A stretch of DNA of 64,000 nt from Phycisphaerae bacterium (GTDB lineage: Bacteria > Planctomycetota > Phycisphaerae > Tepidisphaerales > Tepidisphaeraceae): contig JAUJNJ010000008.1 in NCBI GenBank assembly GCA_030448225.1, positions 1 to 64,000 on the forward strand, written 5' to 3'. Each line of letters begins with the position of its first letter. Position 1 is the first letter of the stretch. This document shows positions 1-7,909 of the stretch, in pieces. Position numbers and translations under genes: made by a program. Under the pieces are notes generated by a model. It did no database searches. It was given only the letters and a program-made list of their open reading frames with translations, and was not told the origin of the DNA.

Positions 1-64
1 CCCGCTCTCGATCTTCATCTTCGGCCCGGTCGCCGTGTTCTTGCTCGACCGCATCAAGACGTGA
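1..64 (+). CDS. C-terminal end of a membrane protein (partial)
   Basis: An open frame enters from the left edge (first full codon at base 2) and ends with TGA at 62-64. The 20 visible residues, PLSIFIFGPVAVFLLDRIKT, are mostly hydrophobic and finish with a basic tail, as at the end of a last membrane helix. Too little is present to name the family. The gene body lies outside the window. Confidence 0.55.
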   Translation, partial: PLSIFIFGPVAVFLLDRIKT

Positions 65-240
65 GGGGGGAAGCGACGAAGGCAGGGAGCGACTAAGGTA
101 AGACAGGCGTTATGGGGGGAAGCGACGAAGCGACGAAGGCACGGAGCGACGAAGGGAAGACAGGCGTTATCGGACGATTTCGTTTCGCCCCTCCGTCGCT
201 GCGTCGCTTCGCCCCTCCGTCGCTTCGTCGCTTCGTCGCT
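65..240. repeat. Degenerate AGCGACGAAG repeats with an inverted copy
   Basis: Several copies of a unit close to AGCGACGAAGG lie at 70-155, and the phrase AGACAGGCGTTAT occurs twice, 57 bases apart (101-113 and 158-170). From 182 to 240 the complementary unit (CGTCGCTTCGTCGCTTC) is repeated, so the region can fold into a long imperfect hairpin. The open frames across it are repeat-driven and not considered genes. It directly follows the stop of the left-edge gene. Confidence 0.75.
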
Positions 241-413
241 CCCCCTCCCCCCGGTTCCATTTGCCTCCCCAGATTCCCAATCGTACATCCTTCTCGTCAG
301 GCAACGCACCGCGGCAATCGCTCTGGCGGGTGGCTGTCGCGGGGCCTGATCGGGGGTGAGGGAGGTCGTACCTCCTCAACTCCCTGCGACGCTCTCCTTC
401 CCATTCTGGCGAT

Positions 414-452
414 GCCGGCCGCGCCACACACGCGGCCGGCATTTTTTGTTTT
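414..452 (+). terminator. Strong intrinsic terminator
   Basis: A perfect 10-bp G/C stem (GCCGGCCGCG, 414-423, with CGCGGCCGGC, 431-440) encloses a 7-base loop and is followed by ATTTTTTGTTTT. This is the clearest factor-independent terminator in the window. No protein gene ends just before it; the left-edge gene stops 350 bases upstream. That suggests a short RNA in between. Confidence 0.85.
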
Positions 453-486
453 CCAGCCGAACAGATCGAGGACGCGAAGTTCCGCA

Positions 487-513
487 TTTAGCCGGCTCGC
501 AAGCGAGCCGGCC
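487..513. repeat. Short interspersed palindrome, TTTAGC(C)GGCTCGC family
   Basis: TTTAGCCGGCTCGC is followed by its complement GCGAGCCGGC. Related palindromes with a TTTAGC or GCTAAAC edge appear between genes near 14014-14040, 14131-14160, 33266-33290, 33396-33412, 44457-44482 and 44506-44525. Confidence 0.7.
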
Positions 514-552
514 AACAAAAAAGGCGTCTAAAAGAACCGCGGTGGGCAAGTT

Positions 553-630
553 GTCATCCTGAGCGCAGCGAAGGATCTCACGCGGGTGTCGCAGGAACCA
601 CGGGAGATCCTTCGCTGCGCTCAGGATGAC
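553..630. repeat. Interspersed inverted repeat, GTCATCCTGAGCGCAGCGAA family
   Basis: Two 27-base arms (553-579 and 604-630) are exact inverted copies around a 24-base loop. A diverged element with the same arm phrase is at 43167-43246. Both lie between genes, as expected for a REP-like palindromic repeat. No T-run follows, so it is not a classic terminator. Confidence 0.85.
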
Positions 631-640
631 ATTTCTCGCG

Positions 641-940
641 GACCGGTACTTTTAGAAGCTCCAATAAGTGCGCTCGGTGGGCATCGGACGAACGAGAGCA
701 TTTCGTACGGGCGATGATCTTCGCGGAGTGCGGGGTGCGAACTTCATCAGAGCGCAAGGGGCGAACTCGGTGTAGTGCAATTGTGGGAGATGCTCTCCGC
801 GGAATGCGCGGAGTGGTTCGGATCCAAGTGCTGAGGACGAGTCTGTCGACGTGCGGGATCGCTCGTGTCGCGATGCGATTGACGTCGCGCCTCGCACGAG
901 TGCTATCGGTCGCGGTGCGGTCGACGCAGGTCGTGCCCGC
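641..940. other. Gap with no supported gene
   Basis: The stretch has short open frames on both strands but none with a ribosome site or recognisable protein sequence. It has scattered GCGGAGTGCG-like and GCGGAATGCGCGGAG phrases but no strong hairpin. I see no convincing gene here. Confidence 0.5.
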
Positions 941-1159
941 TTACTGCACGTCGGTCGCCAAGTCGTCGCCGGGCCACGGGTCCGACGGGAGCGACTCGCC
1001 CAAAAGCGCGGCGCGGCGCATGAACGCCGGGTCCTCGGCGGGCCAGTAGCCGTGGCGGGCCTCGTCGGTCTTGCTCCGGGCCCACGCCATGCACCAGGTC
1101 GTCCCGACGACGACCACGATCACGAGCGGGTACAACAGACGGCTGACGATTTCGCGCAT
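941..1159 (-). CDS. Small single-pass membrane protein
   Basis: A 72-residue protein beginning MREIVSRLLYPLVIVVVVG. One hydrophobic helix (about residues 8-24) is followed by a charged tail ending in an acidic stretch. I chose the ATG at 1159 because GAGGAGCGAGGGA lies just upstream on this strand; an ATG seven codons earlier has no such site. It is divergent from folP, with about 70 bases between the starts. I do not recognise the family. Confidence 0.6.
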   Translation of the reverse strand: MREIVSRLLYPLVIVVVVGTTWCMAWARSKTDEARHGYWPAEDPAFMRRAALLGESLPSDPWPGDDLATDVQ

Positions 1160-1205
1160 GGTTCCCTCGCTCCTCCGCACCGATCAAGATCGGCCGATCC
1201 GCACC

Positions 1206-1216
1206 GTTAATTTAAC
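1206..1216. promoter_or_regulatory. AT-rich palindrome in the divergent gap before folP
   Basis: GTTAATTTAAC is a short near-perfect palindrome in an otherwise G/C-rich gap between the divergent small membrane gene and folP. It could be part of a promoter or an operator. No standard -35 box is visible beside it. Confidence 0.3.
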
Positions 1217-1231
1217 GCAAACCGGAGCTTC

Positions 1232-2131
1232 ATGGAACGTAAACATTTCCGCGACTGGCTGGCCGGCGACGCGCCGCCGGGGCGACGCCGGCCGCTGGTG
1301 ATGGGCGTGCTGAACGTGACGCCGGACAGCTTCAGCGACGGTGGCGCGCTGGCCGACGTTTCCGCCGCCCTCGCCGCCGCCCGCGCGATGGCCGACGCGG
1401 GCGCGGACCTGATCGACGTCGGCGGGGAGTCGACGCGGCCCGGGTCGATGCCGGTCGCGCCGGCCGAGCAGGTCCGGCGGGTCGTGCCGGTCGTGGCGGC
1501 GATCCGCGACGCGGGGCTGGCGGTCACCCTCTCGGTCGACACCACCCGCGCCGACGTGGCCGCCGCGGCCCTCGACGCGGGGGCGGACGTCGTCAACGAC
1601 GTCTCGGCCGGCCGCGACGACGCGGCACTGCTGCCGCTCGTCGCCGCCCGGGGGGTGCCTATCGTCCTGATGCACATGCGGGGCACGCCCGCGACGATGC
1701 AGCACGACCCGCAGTACGTCGACGTGACGGCCGAGGTGATCGCGTTCCTCCGCGGGCGCGCGGCCGCGGCCCGGGCCGCGGGCGTGGACGACGCGCTCGT
1801 GCTGCTCGACCCGGGCATCGGCTTCGGCAAGACGGCGGCGCACAACCTCACGCTGCTGCGCGACACGACCCGCATCGCGCGCGAGACCGGCCGCCCGCTG
1901 CTCGTGGGCGCCAGCCGCAAGGGGTTCATCGGCAAGACCATCGGCGAGCCCGACCCGCTGCGCCGCGCGTTCGGCACGGCGGCGACCGTCGCGTGGGCGG
2001 TCGCTAACGGGGCGGCGGTCGTGCGTGTCCACGAGGTGGGCGAGATGGCGCAGGTCGTCCGCATGACCCGCTCGATCGCCACGGCGGGGGACGAGGGCGG
2101 CGACCAGGCCCTTTACGACGCCGGCCGGTAG
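1232..2131 (+). CDS. folP: Dihydropteroate synthase
   Basis: Makes 7,8-dihydropteroate from 4-aminobenzoate and hydroxymethyl-dihydropterin diphosphate in folate synthesis, in the cytoplasm. The 299-residue length is normal. Visible family motifs are MGVLNVTPDSFSDGG (24-38), IDVGGESTRPGS (about 67-78), VNDVSAG (about 122), LDPGIGFGKT (about 192), GASRKGF (about 224) and RVHEV near the end. GGAG at 1224-1227, four bases before the ATG, supports the start. It is followed by cdaA and cdaR on the same strand; folP beside cdaA is a common bacterial arrangement. Confidence 0.96.
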   Translation: MERKHFRDWLAGDAPPGRRRPLVMGVLNVTPDSFSDGGALADVSAALAAARAMADAGADLIDVGGESTRPGSMPVAPAEQVRRVVPVVAAIRDAGLAVTLSVDTTRADVAAAALDAGADVVNDVSAGRDDAALLPLVAARGVPIVLMHMRGTPATMQHDPQYVDVTAEVIAFLRGRAAAARAAGVDDALVLLDPGIGFGKTAAHNLTLLRDTTRIARETGRPLLVGASRKGFIGKTIGEPDPLRRAFGTAATVAWAVANGAAVVRVHEVGEMAQVVRMTRSIATAGDEGGDQALYDAGR

Positions 2132-2208
2132 ACGCGCGATCGTCGCGGCGGGCGCGGGCGCCGCGGCGAAGTAATTCTGGCCGCATGGCCAGCGGACGAT
2201 TTTAACTG

Positions 2209-2214
2209 TATAGT
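2209..2214 (+). promoter_or_regulatory. -10 box ahead of cdaA
   Basis: TATAGT sits in an AT-rich patch (TTTTAACTGTATAG) in the 234-base folP-cdaA gap, about 150 bases before the cdaA ATG. No good -35 box is present. The spacing suggests cdaA has its own promoter and a leader of roughly 145 bases. Confidence 0.4.
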
Positions 2215-2365
2215 CCGGATCGTTCCCCCGGATTGACGCTGGCACGCGGGACGCCCGAACGGTTCGCACGTCCGCGGGGCGCCGGTCTCGTCCGAGGGCG
2301 GTGCGAGCGCACCGCGCCGACGCCGGCGACGACGACGCCGCCGCCTCCCCACCGACAACACCCGC

Positions 2366-3202
2366 ATGCCGCGCGACCTGTTCAACTTCGGCCGCTTCTT
2401 CCGCTCGCTCCAGGCGTACGACTGGTGGGAGGTGGCGATCGAGCTGCTGCTGATCGGGCTCGTGGTCTACTGGGTGCTGCGGTTCCTCCGCGGCACGCGC
2501 GGCGCGCGCATGCTCAAGGGCATCGCGTTCGTGCTGATCGCGCTCTACCTGATCATCAGCCTCGTCGCCAACCAGTTCGGCTTCGAGCGGATCGACTTCC
2601 TGTACGGCCAGTTCCTGCAGTTCGCGTCGTTCGCGATCATCGTCGTGTTCCAGCCCGAGCTCCGCCGCGCGCTGATGCGCCTCGGCGAGACGCGGCTGTT
2701 CCGCGGGTTCTCCGACCAGATCAACGAGGAGATCGAGTCGATCGTGGAGTCGGCGGTCTTCTGCTCGCGGCGGAAGATCGGCGCGCTGATCGCGATCGAG
2801 CGCGAGGTGGGCCTCGGCGGCATCGCCGAGAGCGGCACGCGCGTCAACGCCGACGTGTCGGCCGACCTGCTCAACACGATCTTCTGGCCCAACAGCCCGC
2901 TGCACGATCTGGGCGTGATCGTCAGCCAGGGGCGCGTCGCCTACGCGGGCGTGCAGTTCCCGCTCGCCGAGAGCGGCGACCTCGAGCGCGAGCTCGGCAG
3001 CCGCCACCGCGCCGCCGTCGGCATGAGCCAGGAGAGCGACGCGGTGGTCGTGGTCGTCTCGGAGGAGACCGGCGACGTCAGCAGCGCCGAGCGCGGGCAG
3101 CTGATCCGCAAGCTCACGCCCGAGGGCCTGCGCGGCCTGCTCGGCGAACTGCTCGGCCGGCGCGTCGGCGGCGGCGGCGGCCCGGTGAGACAAGCGGCCT
3201 AG
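2366..3202 (+). CDS. cdaA: Diadenylate cyclase CdaA-like, with an altered DGA motif
   Basis: Membrane cyclase that joins two ATP into cyclic-di-AMP, a signal for potassium, osmotic and wall balance. Three membrane helices (about residues 15-34, 47-63 and 75-90) precede the DAC domain, the CdaA layout. The domain keeps QINEEIESIVESAVF, NTIFWPNSPLH and the RHR motif (213-215, in GSRHRAAVG), plus VVVVVSEETG. The other signature, normally Asp-Gly-Ala after PLH, reads Asp-Leu-Gly (D181 L182 G183). The catalytic Asp is kept but the next two residues differ. The YbbR-domain gene downstream supports the assignment. Confidence 0.9.
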   Translation: MPRDLFNFGRFFRSLQAYDWWEVAIELLLIGLVVYWVLRFLRGTRGARMLKGIAFVLIALYLIISLVANQFGFERIDFLYGQFLQFASFAIIVVFQPELRRALMRLGETRLFRGFSDQINEEIESIVESAVFCSRRKIGALIAIEREVGLGGIAESGTRVNADVSADLLNTIFWPNSPLHDLGVIVSQGRVAYAGVQFPLAESGDLERELGSRHRAAVGMSQESDAVVVVVSEETGDVSSAERGQLIRKLTPEGLRGLLGELLGRRVGGGGGPVRQAA

Positions 3203-3362
3203 CCCCGCGGCCGACTCGAGCCGCCCCTCCCGGGGCCGCGGGGCGAAACCACCCACGAACGACGACGGGAGGGGCCCGCCGCACGCGACCGAGCCGCCGC
3301 GCGGCCCGCGCGCGCGAGAGACGGCGGCTTCCCCGGGGGACGCAGCAGTAGCAGAGACGAGC

Positions 3363-4520
3363 ATGCCAAAGGACCACGACGACGCCGACGACGCCTCGAC
3401 CTTCGACGCCACGCCGATGCCGCCGGCGCTGACGACGCACCTGCCGACGCCGAAGCGGTCGGCGCTGAACTACTTCGTGTCGGCGACGCGGCGGTCGTTC
3501 CGCGACACGTTCTCCCGCGAGCAGCTCGTCGCCGGGCTCAAGGCGTTCTTCTGGGTCGGCCCGCTGACGGTCCTGATCTGGGTCTACGCCGAGCGCGAAC
3601 AGGTCGAGCCGCTGCCGAACTTCCAGATCCCGATCGAGCTGACGAGCAACGTCGGCGGGCAGGTGATCACCGTGCGGTCGCCCGCCGACCGGCGGCTGAC
3701 GGCGGACCTCAGCGGCCCGCGCGCGCAGCTCGAGCGCGTCCGCGAGGACTTCCGCAACGGCGTCGCCCGCGCCCGCTTCGACATCGGCACGGTCGAGCCG
3801 GGCGAGCACACCGTCAGCGCCGAGGCCGTCGCCAACGACCCGCGCTTCGCCAGCAACGGCATCGTGGTCGAGAACCTGCGGCCGAGCGTCGTGGAGATCT
3901 TCGTCGACGTGCTCGAGGACCGGCAGATCGACGTCCGCGTCCCCGACGGCGTCACGAACCTCGAGATCGCCACGTTCGACCCGCCGACGGTGCTGCTCCG
4001 GGCGCCGCGGTCGGTCTTCGAGGCCGCGCCGCAGACGATCGTCGCCTACGTCGACGCCGACACGCTGCGGCAGATCAAGACGCCCGGCCGCCACGAGGAC
4101 GTGCAGGTGCGGGTGAAGGTCCCGCTCAACGACCCCAACGCCCGCCTCGCCACGACGAGCGTCAAGGCCGACCTCGTCGTGAAGCAGGCCGACGAGCGGC
4201 TGGAACTGGCGGCGATCCCGGTCGCGGTCACGTTCATCAGCCGGCCGAACCAGAACGCGCCGTACCTCGAGTACGAGGCGAGCCTGACGGACGTGACCGT
4301 CGTCGGGCCGGCCGAGCAGATCGCGGTGATCCGCGCGGGCGGCGCGGTCCCGCGGGCCCGGTTCGAGGTGACGGCCGACGACCTCCAGGCGCTGGCCGGC
4401 GGCGCGGCGTCCCGCCGTGCGCCGGTGAAGTACGACCTGCCCGAGGGCGTGAAGGCGACGCCGGAAGACGTGCAGCGCACGATCGAGTTCCGCCTCGGCG
4501 AGCGCGGCGCCACGGAGTGA
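3363..4520 (+). CDS. cdaR: YbbR-domain regulator of CdaA
   Basis: A 385-residue single-pass protein: a cytoplasmic N-terminus, one helix near residues 60-76 (FFWVGPLTVLIWVYAE), then an extracytoplasmic part with about three YbbR-type repeats (for example VRVPDGVTNLEIATFDPPTV and ADLVVKQADERLELAAIPVA). CdaR proteins bind and modulate the cyclase CdaA. It lies 160 bases after cdaA, fitting that partnership. The identity rests on the topology, repeats and neighbour; no enzyme motif is expected. Confidence 0.85.
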   Translation: MPKDHDDADDASTFDATPMPPALTTHLPTPKRSALNYFVSATRRSFRDTFSREQLVAGLKAFFWVGPLTVLIWVYAEREQVEPLPNFQIPIELTSNVGGQVITVRSPADRRLTADLSGPRAQLERVREDFRNGVARARFDIGTVEPGEHTVSAEAVANDPRFASNGIVVENLRPSVVEIFVDVLEDRQIDVRVPDGVTNLEIATFDPPTVLLRAPRSVFEAAPQTIVAYVDADTLRQIKTPGRHEDVQVRVKVPLNDPNARLATTSVKADLVVKQADERLELAAIPVAVTFISRPNQNAPYLEYEASLTDVTVVGPAEQIAVIRAGGAVPRARFEVTADDLQALAGGAASRRAPVKYDLPEGVKATPEDVQRTIEFRLGERGATE

Positions 4521-4700
4521 CCCCCGCCCGGCCGGCCACCGCCCCGGTCCGCGCCAATCCCGTCGCGTTACGTTGTCCCCGTCTCGGCCCGCGTCCGCCC
4601 CGCCGCGTCCCGATCCGCCCCGATCCGCCTGGCCGCATCGCGCTCCGCCGCGCCGCGCCGCGCTCCGCCCCGCTCCGCCGCGCCCCGCCCCGCTCCGGCG
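4521..4700. repeat. Low-complexity C/G tract
   Basis: The gap before proA is dominated by CGCTCCGCC, CGCCGCGCC and CCGATCCGCC-like phrases on one strand. The proA frame stays open through it back to 4517, but the translation is only Arg/Pro/Ala repeats, so I treat it as non-coding. Confidence 0.6.
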
Positions 4701-4707
4701 GGCCGCG

Positions 4708-4735
4708 TTCATTCCCTGGCCGCGCCCGCTACAAT
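4708..4735 (+). promoter_or_regulatory. Promoter placed for a leaderless proA transcript
   Basis: TACAAT (4730-4735) ends six bases before the proA ATG at 4742, with a weak -35 (TTCATT, 4708-4713) 16 bases upstream. Transcription would start at or beside the A of the ATG, and there is no ribosome site. Similar spacing is seen before the gene at 43374. Confidence 0.55.
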
Positions 4736-4741
4736 ACGGTC

Positions 4742-6010
4742 ATGGACGATTGGACGTCGTACGTCGAAGACCTCGGCCGGTCCGCGCGGCGGGCGGCCGG
4801 GCAGCTCACCACCCTGACCGGCGCGACCCGCGACGCCGCCCTGCGCCGCGTCGCCGCCGCCCTGCGGGCGCGGCGCGACGCGCTGATCGAGGCCAACGCC
4901 GCCGACGTCGAGGCGGCGCGACGGGCGGACCTGGCGCCGGCGCTGATCGAGCGGCTGAAGCTCAACGACAAGCGCGTCAACGCGATGGCCGACGGCGTCG
5001 AGCAGATCGCCGCCCAGGTCGACCCGGTCGGCCAGACGATCGAGGGGTACAACCGCCCCAACGGCCTGCGCGTCGAGAAGCGCCGCGTGCCGATCGGCGT
5101 CGTCCTGTTCTTCTACGAGAGCCGCCCCAACGTCACCAGCGACGCCGCCGCCCTGTGCCTCAAGAGCGGCAACGCAATCGTCCTGCGCGGCGGCAAGGAG
5201 GCCTTCCACTCCAACCGCGCGATCGTCTCGATCATCGCGCAGGCCCTGAAGGAATCGGCGATCGACCCCGCGGCGGTGCAGCTCGTCGAGAGCACCGACC
5301 GCGCGCTCGTGCCGCACCTGCTGAAGCTCGACCGCTACATCGACCTGGTCATCCCCCGCGGCGGCAAGAGCCTCATCACCGCCGTCGTGAAGGACTCCAC
5401 GATCCCGGTGCTGAAGCACTACGACGGCAACTGCCACCTCTACGTCGACGACCACACCGCCGGGATGGAGCAGCACGTCCGCTCGGTCTGCGTCAACGCG
5501 AAGACGAGCTACCCCGGCGGCGCCGTGTGCAACGCCGTCGAGCACCTGCTGTTCCACAAGGACGCAGCCCCGCGCCTGCTGGCGAAGGTGTGCGAGGACC
5601 TGGCCGCCAAGGGCGTGGAGGTGCGCGGCGACGATCGCGCCCGCGCGCTCTACGCGAAAGCGAAGCCCGTCACGGCGGACGACTGGGACACGGAGTACCT
5701 GAGCTTCGTCGTCGGCGTGAAGGTCGTCGACTCGATGGACGAGGCGATCGACCACATCAACGAGCACGGCTCGCACCACACCGACGGCATCCTCACCGAG
5801 AGCGCCCGCGCCGCCGACGCGTTCGTGCGGCGCGTCGACAGCGCCAGCGTGATGGTCAACGCCAGCACCCGCTTCACCGACGGCGGCGAGTTCGGCTTCG
5901 GCGCCGAGATCGGCATCAGCACCGACAAGCTCCACGCCCGCGGCCCGATGGGCGCCTCCGACCTCACGACCTACAAGTGGGTCGTCACCGGCGACGGGCA
6001 CGTTCGCTAA
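4742..6010 (+). CDS. proA: Glutamate-5-semialdehyde dehydrogenase (gamma-glutamyl phosphate reductase)
   Basis: Second step of proline synthesis: NADPH reduction of glutamyl-5-phosphate. At 422 residues it has normal length for ProA. Recognisable segments are RVPIGVVLFFYESRPNV, KSGNAIVLRGGKEA, LVIPRGGKSL, the catalytic cysteine region CVNAKTSYPGGAVCNA (Cys263) and RFTDGGEFGFGAEIGISTDK near the end. The open frame extends upstream, but the sequence there is low complexity and the promoter abuts 4742, so I start at that ATG. No proB is present in the window. Confidence 0.95.
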   Translation: MDDWTSYVEDLGRSARRAAGQLTTLTGATRDAALRRVAAALRARRDALIEANAADVEAARRADLAPALIERLKLNDKRVNAMADGVEQIAAQVDPVGQTIEGYNRPNGLRVEKRRVPIGVVLFFYESRPNVTSDAAALCLKSGNAIVLRGGKEAFHSNRAIVSIIAQALKESAIDPAAVQLVESTDRALVPHLLKLDRYIDLVIPRGGKSLITAVVKDSTIPVLKHYDGNCHLYVDDHTAGMEQHVRSVCVNAKTSYPGGAVCNAVEHLLFHKDAAPRLLAKVCEDLAAKGVEVRGDDRARALYAKAKPVTADDWDTEYLSFVVGVKVVDSMDEAIDHINEHGSHHTDGILTESARAADAFVRRVDSASVMVNASTRFTDGGEFGFGAEIGISTDKLHARGPMGASDLTTYKWVVTGDGHVR

Positions 6011-6077
6011 AACGCGAGCGCGAGCGAACCTCACTCCGAATCGATCCCCGAACGCCCCCGACAGCTTGCTGCCGGGG
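6002..6077 (+). terminator. Two hairpins after proA
   Basis: GTTCGCT (6003-6009) pairs with AGCGAAC (6023-6029), overlapping the proA stop, and a second hairpin follows (CCCCCGACAGC, TT, GCTGCCGGGG; 6055-6077). Neither has a T-run. They separate proA from the convergent gene and may act as weak or Rho-assisted ends. Confidence 0.4.
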
Positions 6078-6213
6078 TTCCGCACGGCGCGCCCATCGCA
6101 GAGACGCGAGCTCGTGAGATGGAAATCGACGTCGCCAAAACCGAATTCACGCGATTGAACGACGTGTTAGCAGACCGACGGCATCCGCTAGATTCGCAAT
6201 GGAGCGCCGTCAC

Positions 6214-7839
6214 CTACCACGGGTCGCCCGCCGCCTTGCGGCGGTAGTAGTCGTAGACGGCGCGGCTGCCGAAGACGTCGAGGTTCGGGGCGTCGCCGAC
6301 CCGACCCAAGAGGCGGCGGGTGTCGGCCCAGCGGCCAGCCTCGCAGGCGAGCAGCGCGAGTTTGCTGCGGTGCCACGTCGAGCGGGGGTAGAGCGCGAGG
6401 TACCCCTCGTAGCACGCGGCCACGTCGCGCCCCACGTCGTCGCGCGCGAGGTACGCCCGCCCGTCCGGCACCTCGCGCGCGATCATGAGGTGGACGTTCA
6501 CGAGGTCGATCACCGTGCGGCCGCGGAAGTTGTTGGTGGCGAAGCACGCGCGCCCGAAGGCGAGCATCGCCTCGTGGCTGCCGCCCCACCGCGGCAGGAG
6601 GGACGTGATGCGCACGTCGCCCGGCCCGCGGTTGTCCGGGTCGGCCGCCATCGCGCGGCCGTACCAGCGGGCGACGTCCTCGTCGCCGTGGCCGAGGCCG
6701 ATCGCGACCTGCATCATGCCGGTGGCGGCCCAGGCGTTGGTGTCGTCGAGTTCCCACGCGCGCGTCAGGGCCGCCGACGCGCCTGACAGACGCTCCTCGA
6801 ACTGCGCCCAGGCCCGCCGGCCGACCGAGTCCGCCCAGCCGGTGCCGCGGGCCTCCCACGCGTGATCGATGAGGTGGATGCCCTCGAGCGTCGGCAGCCC
6901 CGGGTCTTCCGCCGGCCGCGCCTTGGCGTAGATGGCGGCGACGGCCTTGAACGCGCCGGGCCGCCCCTGGGGATCGTGCCGAAGCGCATGGTACGCTAGT
7001 TCCGCCTGCTCGAACGCGTCCTCCCAGTCGGGAGCGGCTCGAAGGACCTCCGGCAGGTGCTCCAGCACGGCGTCGCGCGCCACCGTGTTCGGGTAGGCGA
7101 CCGTGTCGACGAGGTACCGGGCGCCGGCGGTCATCTTCCAGCGGCTCGGGTACGCGCTGCGGACGAGGCGCGTGGCGGCCTGGCCGTATCGCTGCACGAG
7201 TTCCCAACGATCGGTCGTCGGCAGCGGCCACTCCGCGGCGGCGAGCAGGAAGTGGACGAGCGGGTCCTCGCAGCCGGAGTCGACGACGCGGCGCAGCCGG
7301 TCGGCCACCGCCGCGGCGTCGGCCTCGGCGGGCGGGCGCAGCGGGACGGGCCGGAGGGCCAGGCGGGCGGCGGCGCGGGCGTCGGCGTCCCAGTAGTCCC
7401 GCGTGCCGACCGCGTCGTACGCCGCGACCGCGCCGCGGACCGTTTCGTCGGCGGCGCGGCGGACGCGGCGGGTGATCCGCGCTCGAGCCTTTAGGATCGG
7501 CAGCGCCCGGCGGAGCGCGGCGGCCACCTCGGGCGACGCGCCGGGGTCTTTCGCGAACGCGGCGACCTGCTCCAACGCCGAGCCGGGCAGGTTGATGAGC
7601 CGGCGGCTGGCCGCCTCGCGCTCGGCCGCGACGGCCGCGCCGAGGTCGTCGAAGATCGCCTGCACCTCCGCGGGCTTCGCGTCGTCGAAGTAGCTCGGCT
7701 GCCCGGGGTCCCACGCCAGGTCCGTCGCCCGGGTGGACAGCGGGGCCGCGAGCAAAGCGTTCGGCGCGGCGACGCAGACGGTCGCGAAAAACATCGCGAC
7801 CGAGACGGCCGCGCGCGGAATGGTCGTTGCCGTTGGCAC
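6214..7839 (-). CDS. Exported helical-repeat protein of unknown function
   Basis: A 541-residue protein starting at a GTG; residues 1-30 form a signal peptide (basic start, hydrophobic AAVSVAMFFATVCVA, then ALLAAP). The rest is Ala/Arg-rich and helical with TPR-like stretches (for example RAWELDDTNAWAATGMMQVA and YGRAMAADPDN). It is likely periplasmic. The GTG is preferred over an ATG 36 codons upstream because it starts a clean signal peptide and sits two bases after the predicted transcription start of the divergent promoter. No catalytic motif is visible. Confidence 0.75.
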   Translation of the reverse strand: MPTATTIPRAAVSVAMFFATVCVAAPNALLAAPLSTRATDLAWDPGQPSYFDDAKPAEVQAIFDDLGAAVAAEREAASRRLINLPGSALEQVAAFAKDPGASPEVAAALRRALPILKARARITRRVRRAADETVRGAVAAYDAVGTRDYWDADARAAARLALRPVPLRPPAEADAAAVADRLRRVVDSGCEDPLVHFLLAAAEWPLPTTDRWELVQRYGQAATRLVRSAYPSRWKMTAGARYLVDTVAYPNTVARDAVLEHLPEVLRAAPDWEDAFEQAELAYHALRHDPQGRPGAFKAVAAIYAKARPAEDPGLPTLEGIHLIDHAWEARGTGWADSVGRRAWAQFEERLSGASAALTRAWELDDTNAWAATGMMQVAIGLGHGDEDVARWYGRAMAADPDNRGPGDVRITSLLPRWGGSHEAMLAFGRACFATNNFRGRTVIDLVNVHLMIAREVPDGRAYLARDDVGRDVAACYEGYLALYPRSTWHRSKLALLACEAGRWADTRRLLGRVGDAPNLDVFGSRAVYDYYRRKAAGDPW

Positions 7840-7847
7840 GCCGTCTT

Positions 7848-7876
7848 GTTGTACCGGTCGGTCCGCGGAATACAAT
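7848..7876. promoter_or_regulatory. Symmetric divergent promoter
   Basis: Rightward: -35 TTGTAC (7849-7854), 16-base spacer, -10 TACAAT (7871-7876). Leftward: -35 TTGTAT (7875-7870), 16-base spacer, -10 TACAAC (7853-7848). Each -35 is almost the complement of the opposite -10, so one 29-base palindrome-like element can serve both genes. The leftward start would fall about two bases before the GTG at 7839; the rightward leader is about 27 bases. Confidence 0.65.
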
Positions 7877-7909
7877 CCGCGCGAGAGATCACGCCGGGGC
7901 CGATTCAGC

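Noticed and set aside
65..240. CRISPR array
   Set aside because: Units are short (about 11 bases), tandem without spacers of even length and have an inverted half.
553..630. Intrinsic terminator
   Set aside because: Perfect 27-base arms but a 24-base loop and no T-run; a second copy at 43167 marks it as an interspersed repeat.
1184..3412. A 742-residue minus-strand open frame across folP and cdaA
   Set aside because: It is antisense to two clear enzymes; its translation is Arg/Ala/Asp-rich with no motif. Long empty frames are expected opposite genes at this G+C.
3114..4712. A 532-residue minus-strand frame opposite cdaR
   Set aside because: Same shadow effect; no ribosome site and no family signature.
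4517..4741. N-terminal extension of ProA by 75 residues
   Set aside because: The extension is Arg/Pro/Ala low complexity in a C/G tract, and TACAAT lies just before the ATG at 4742.
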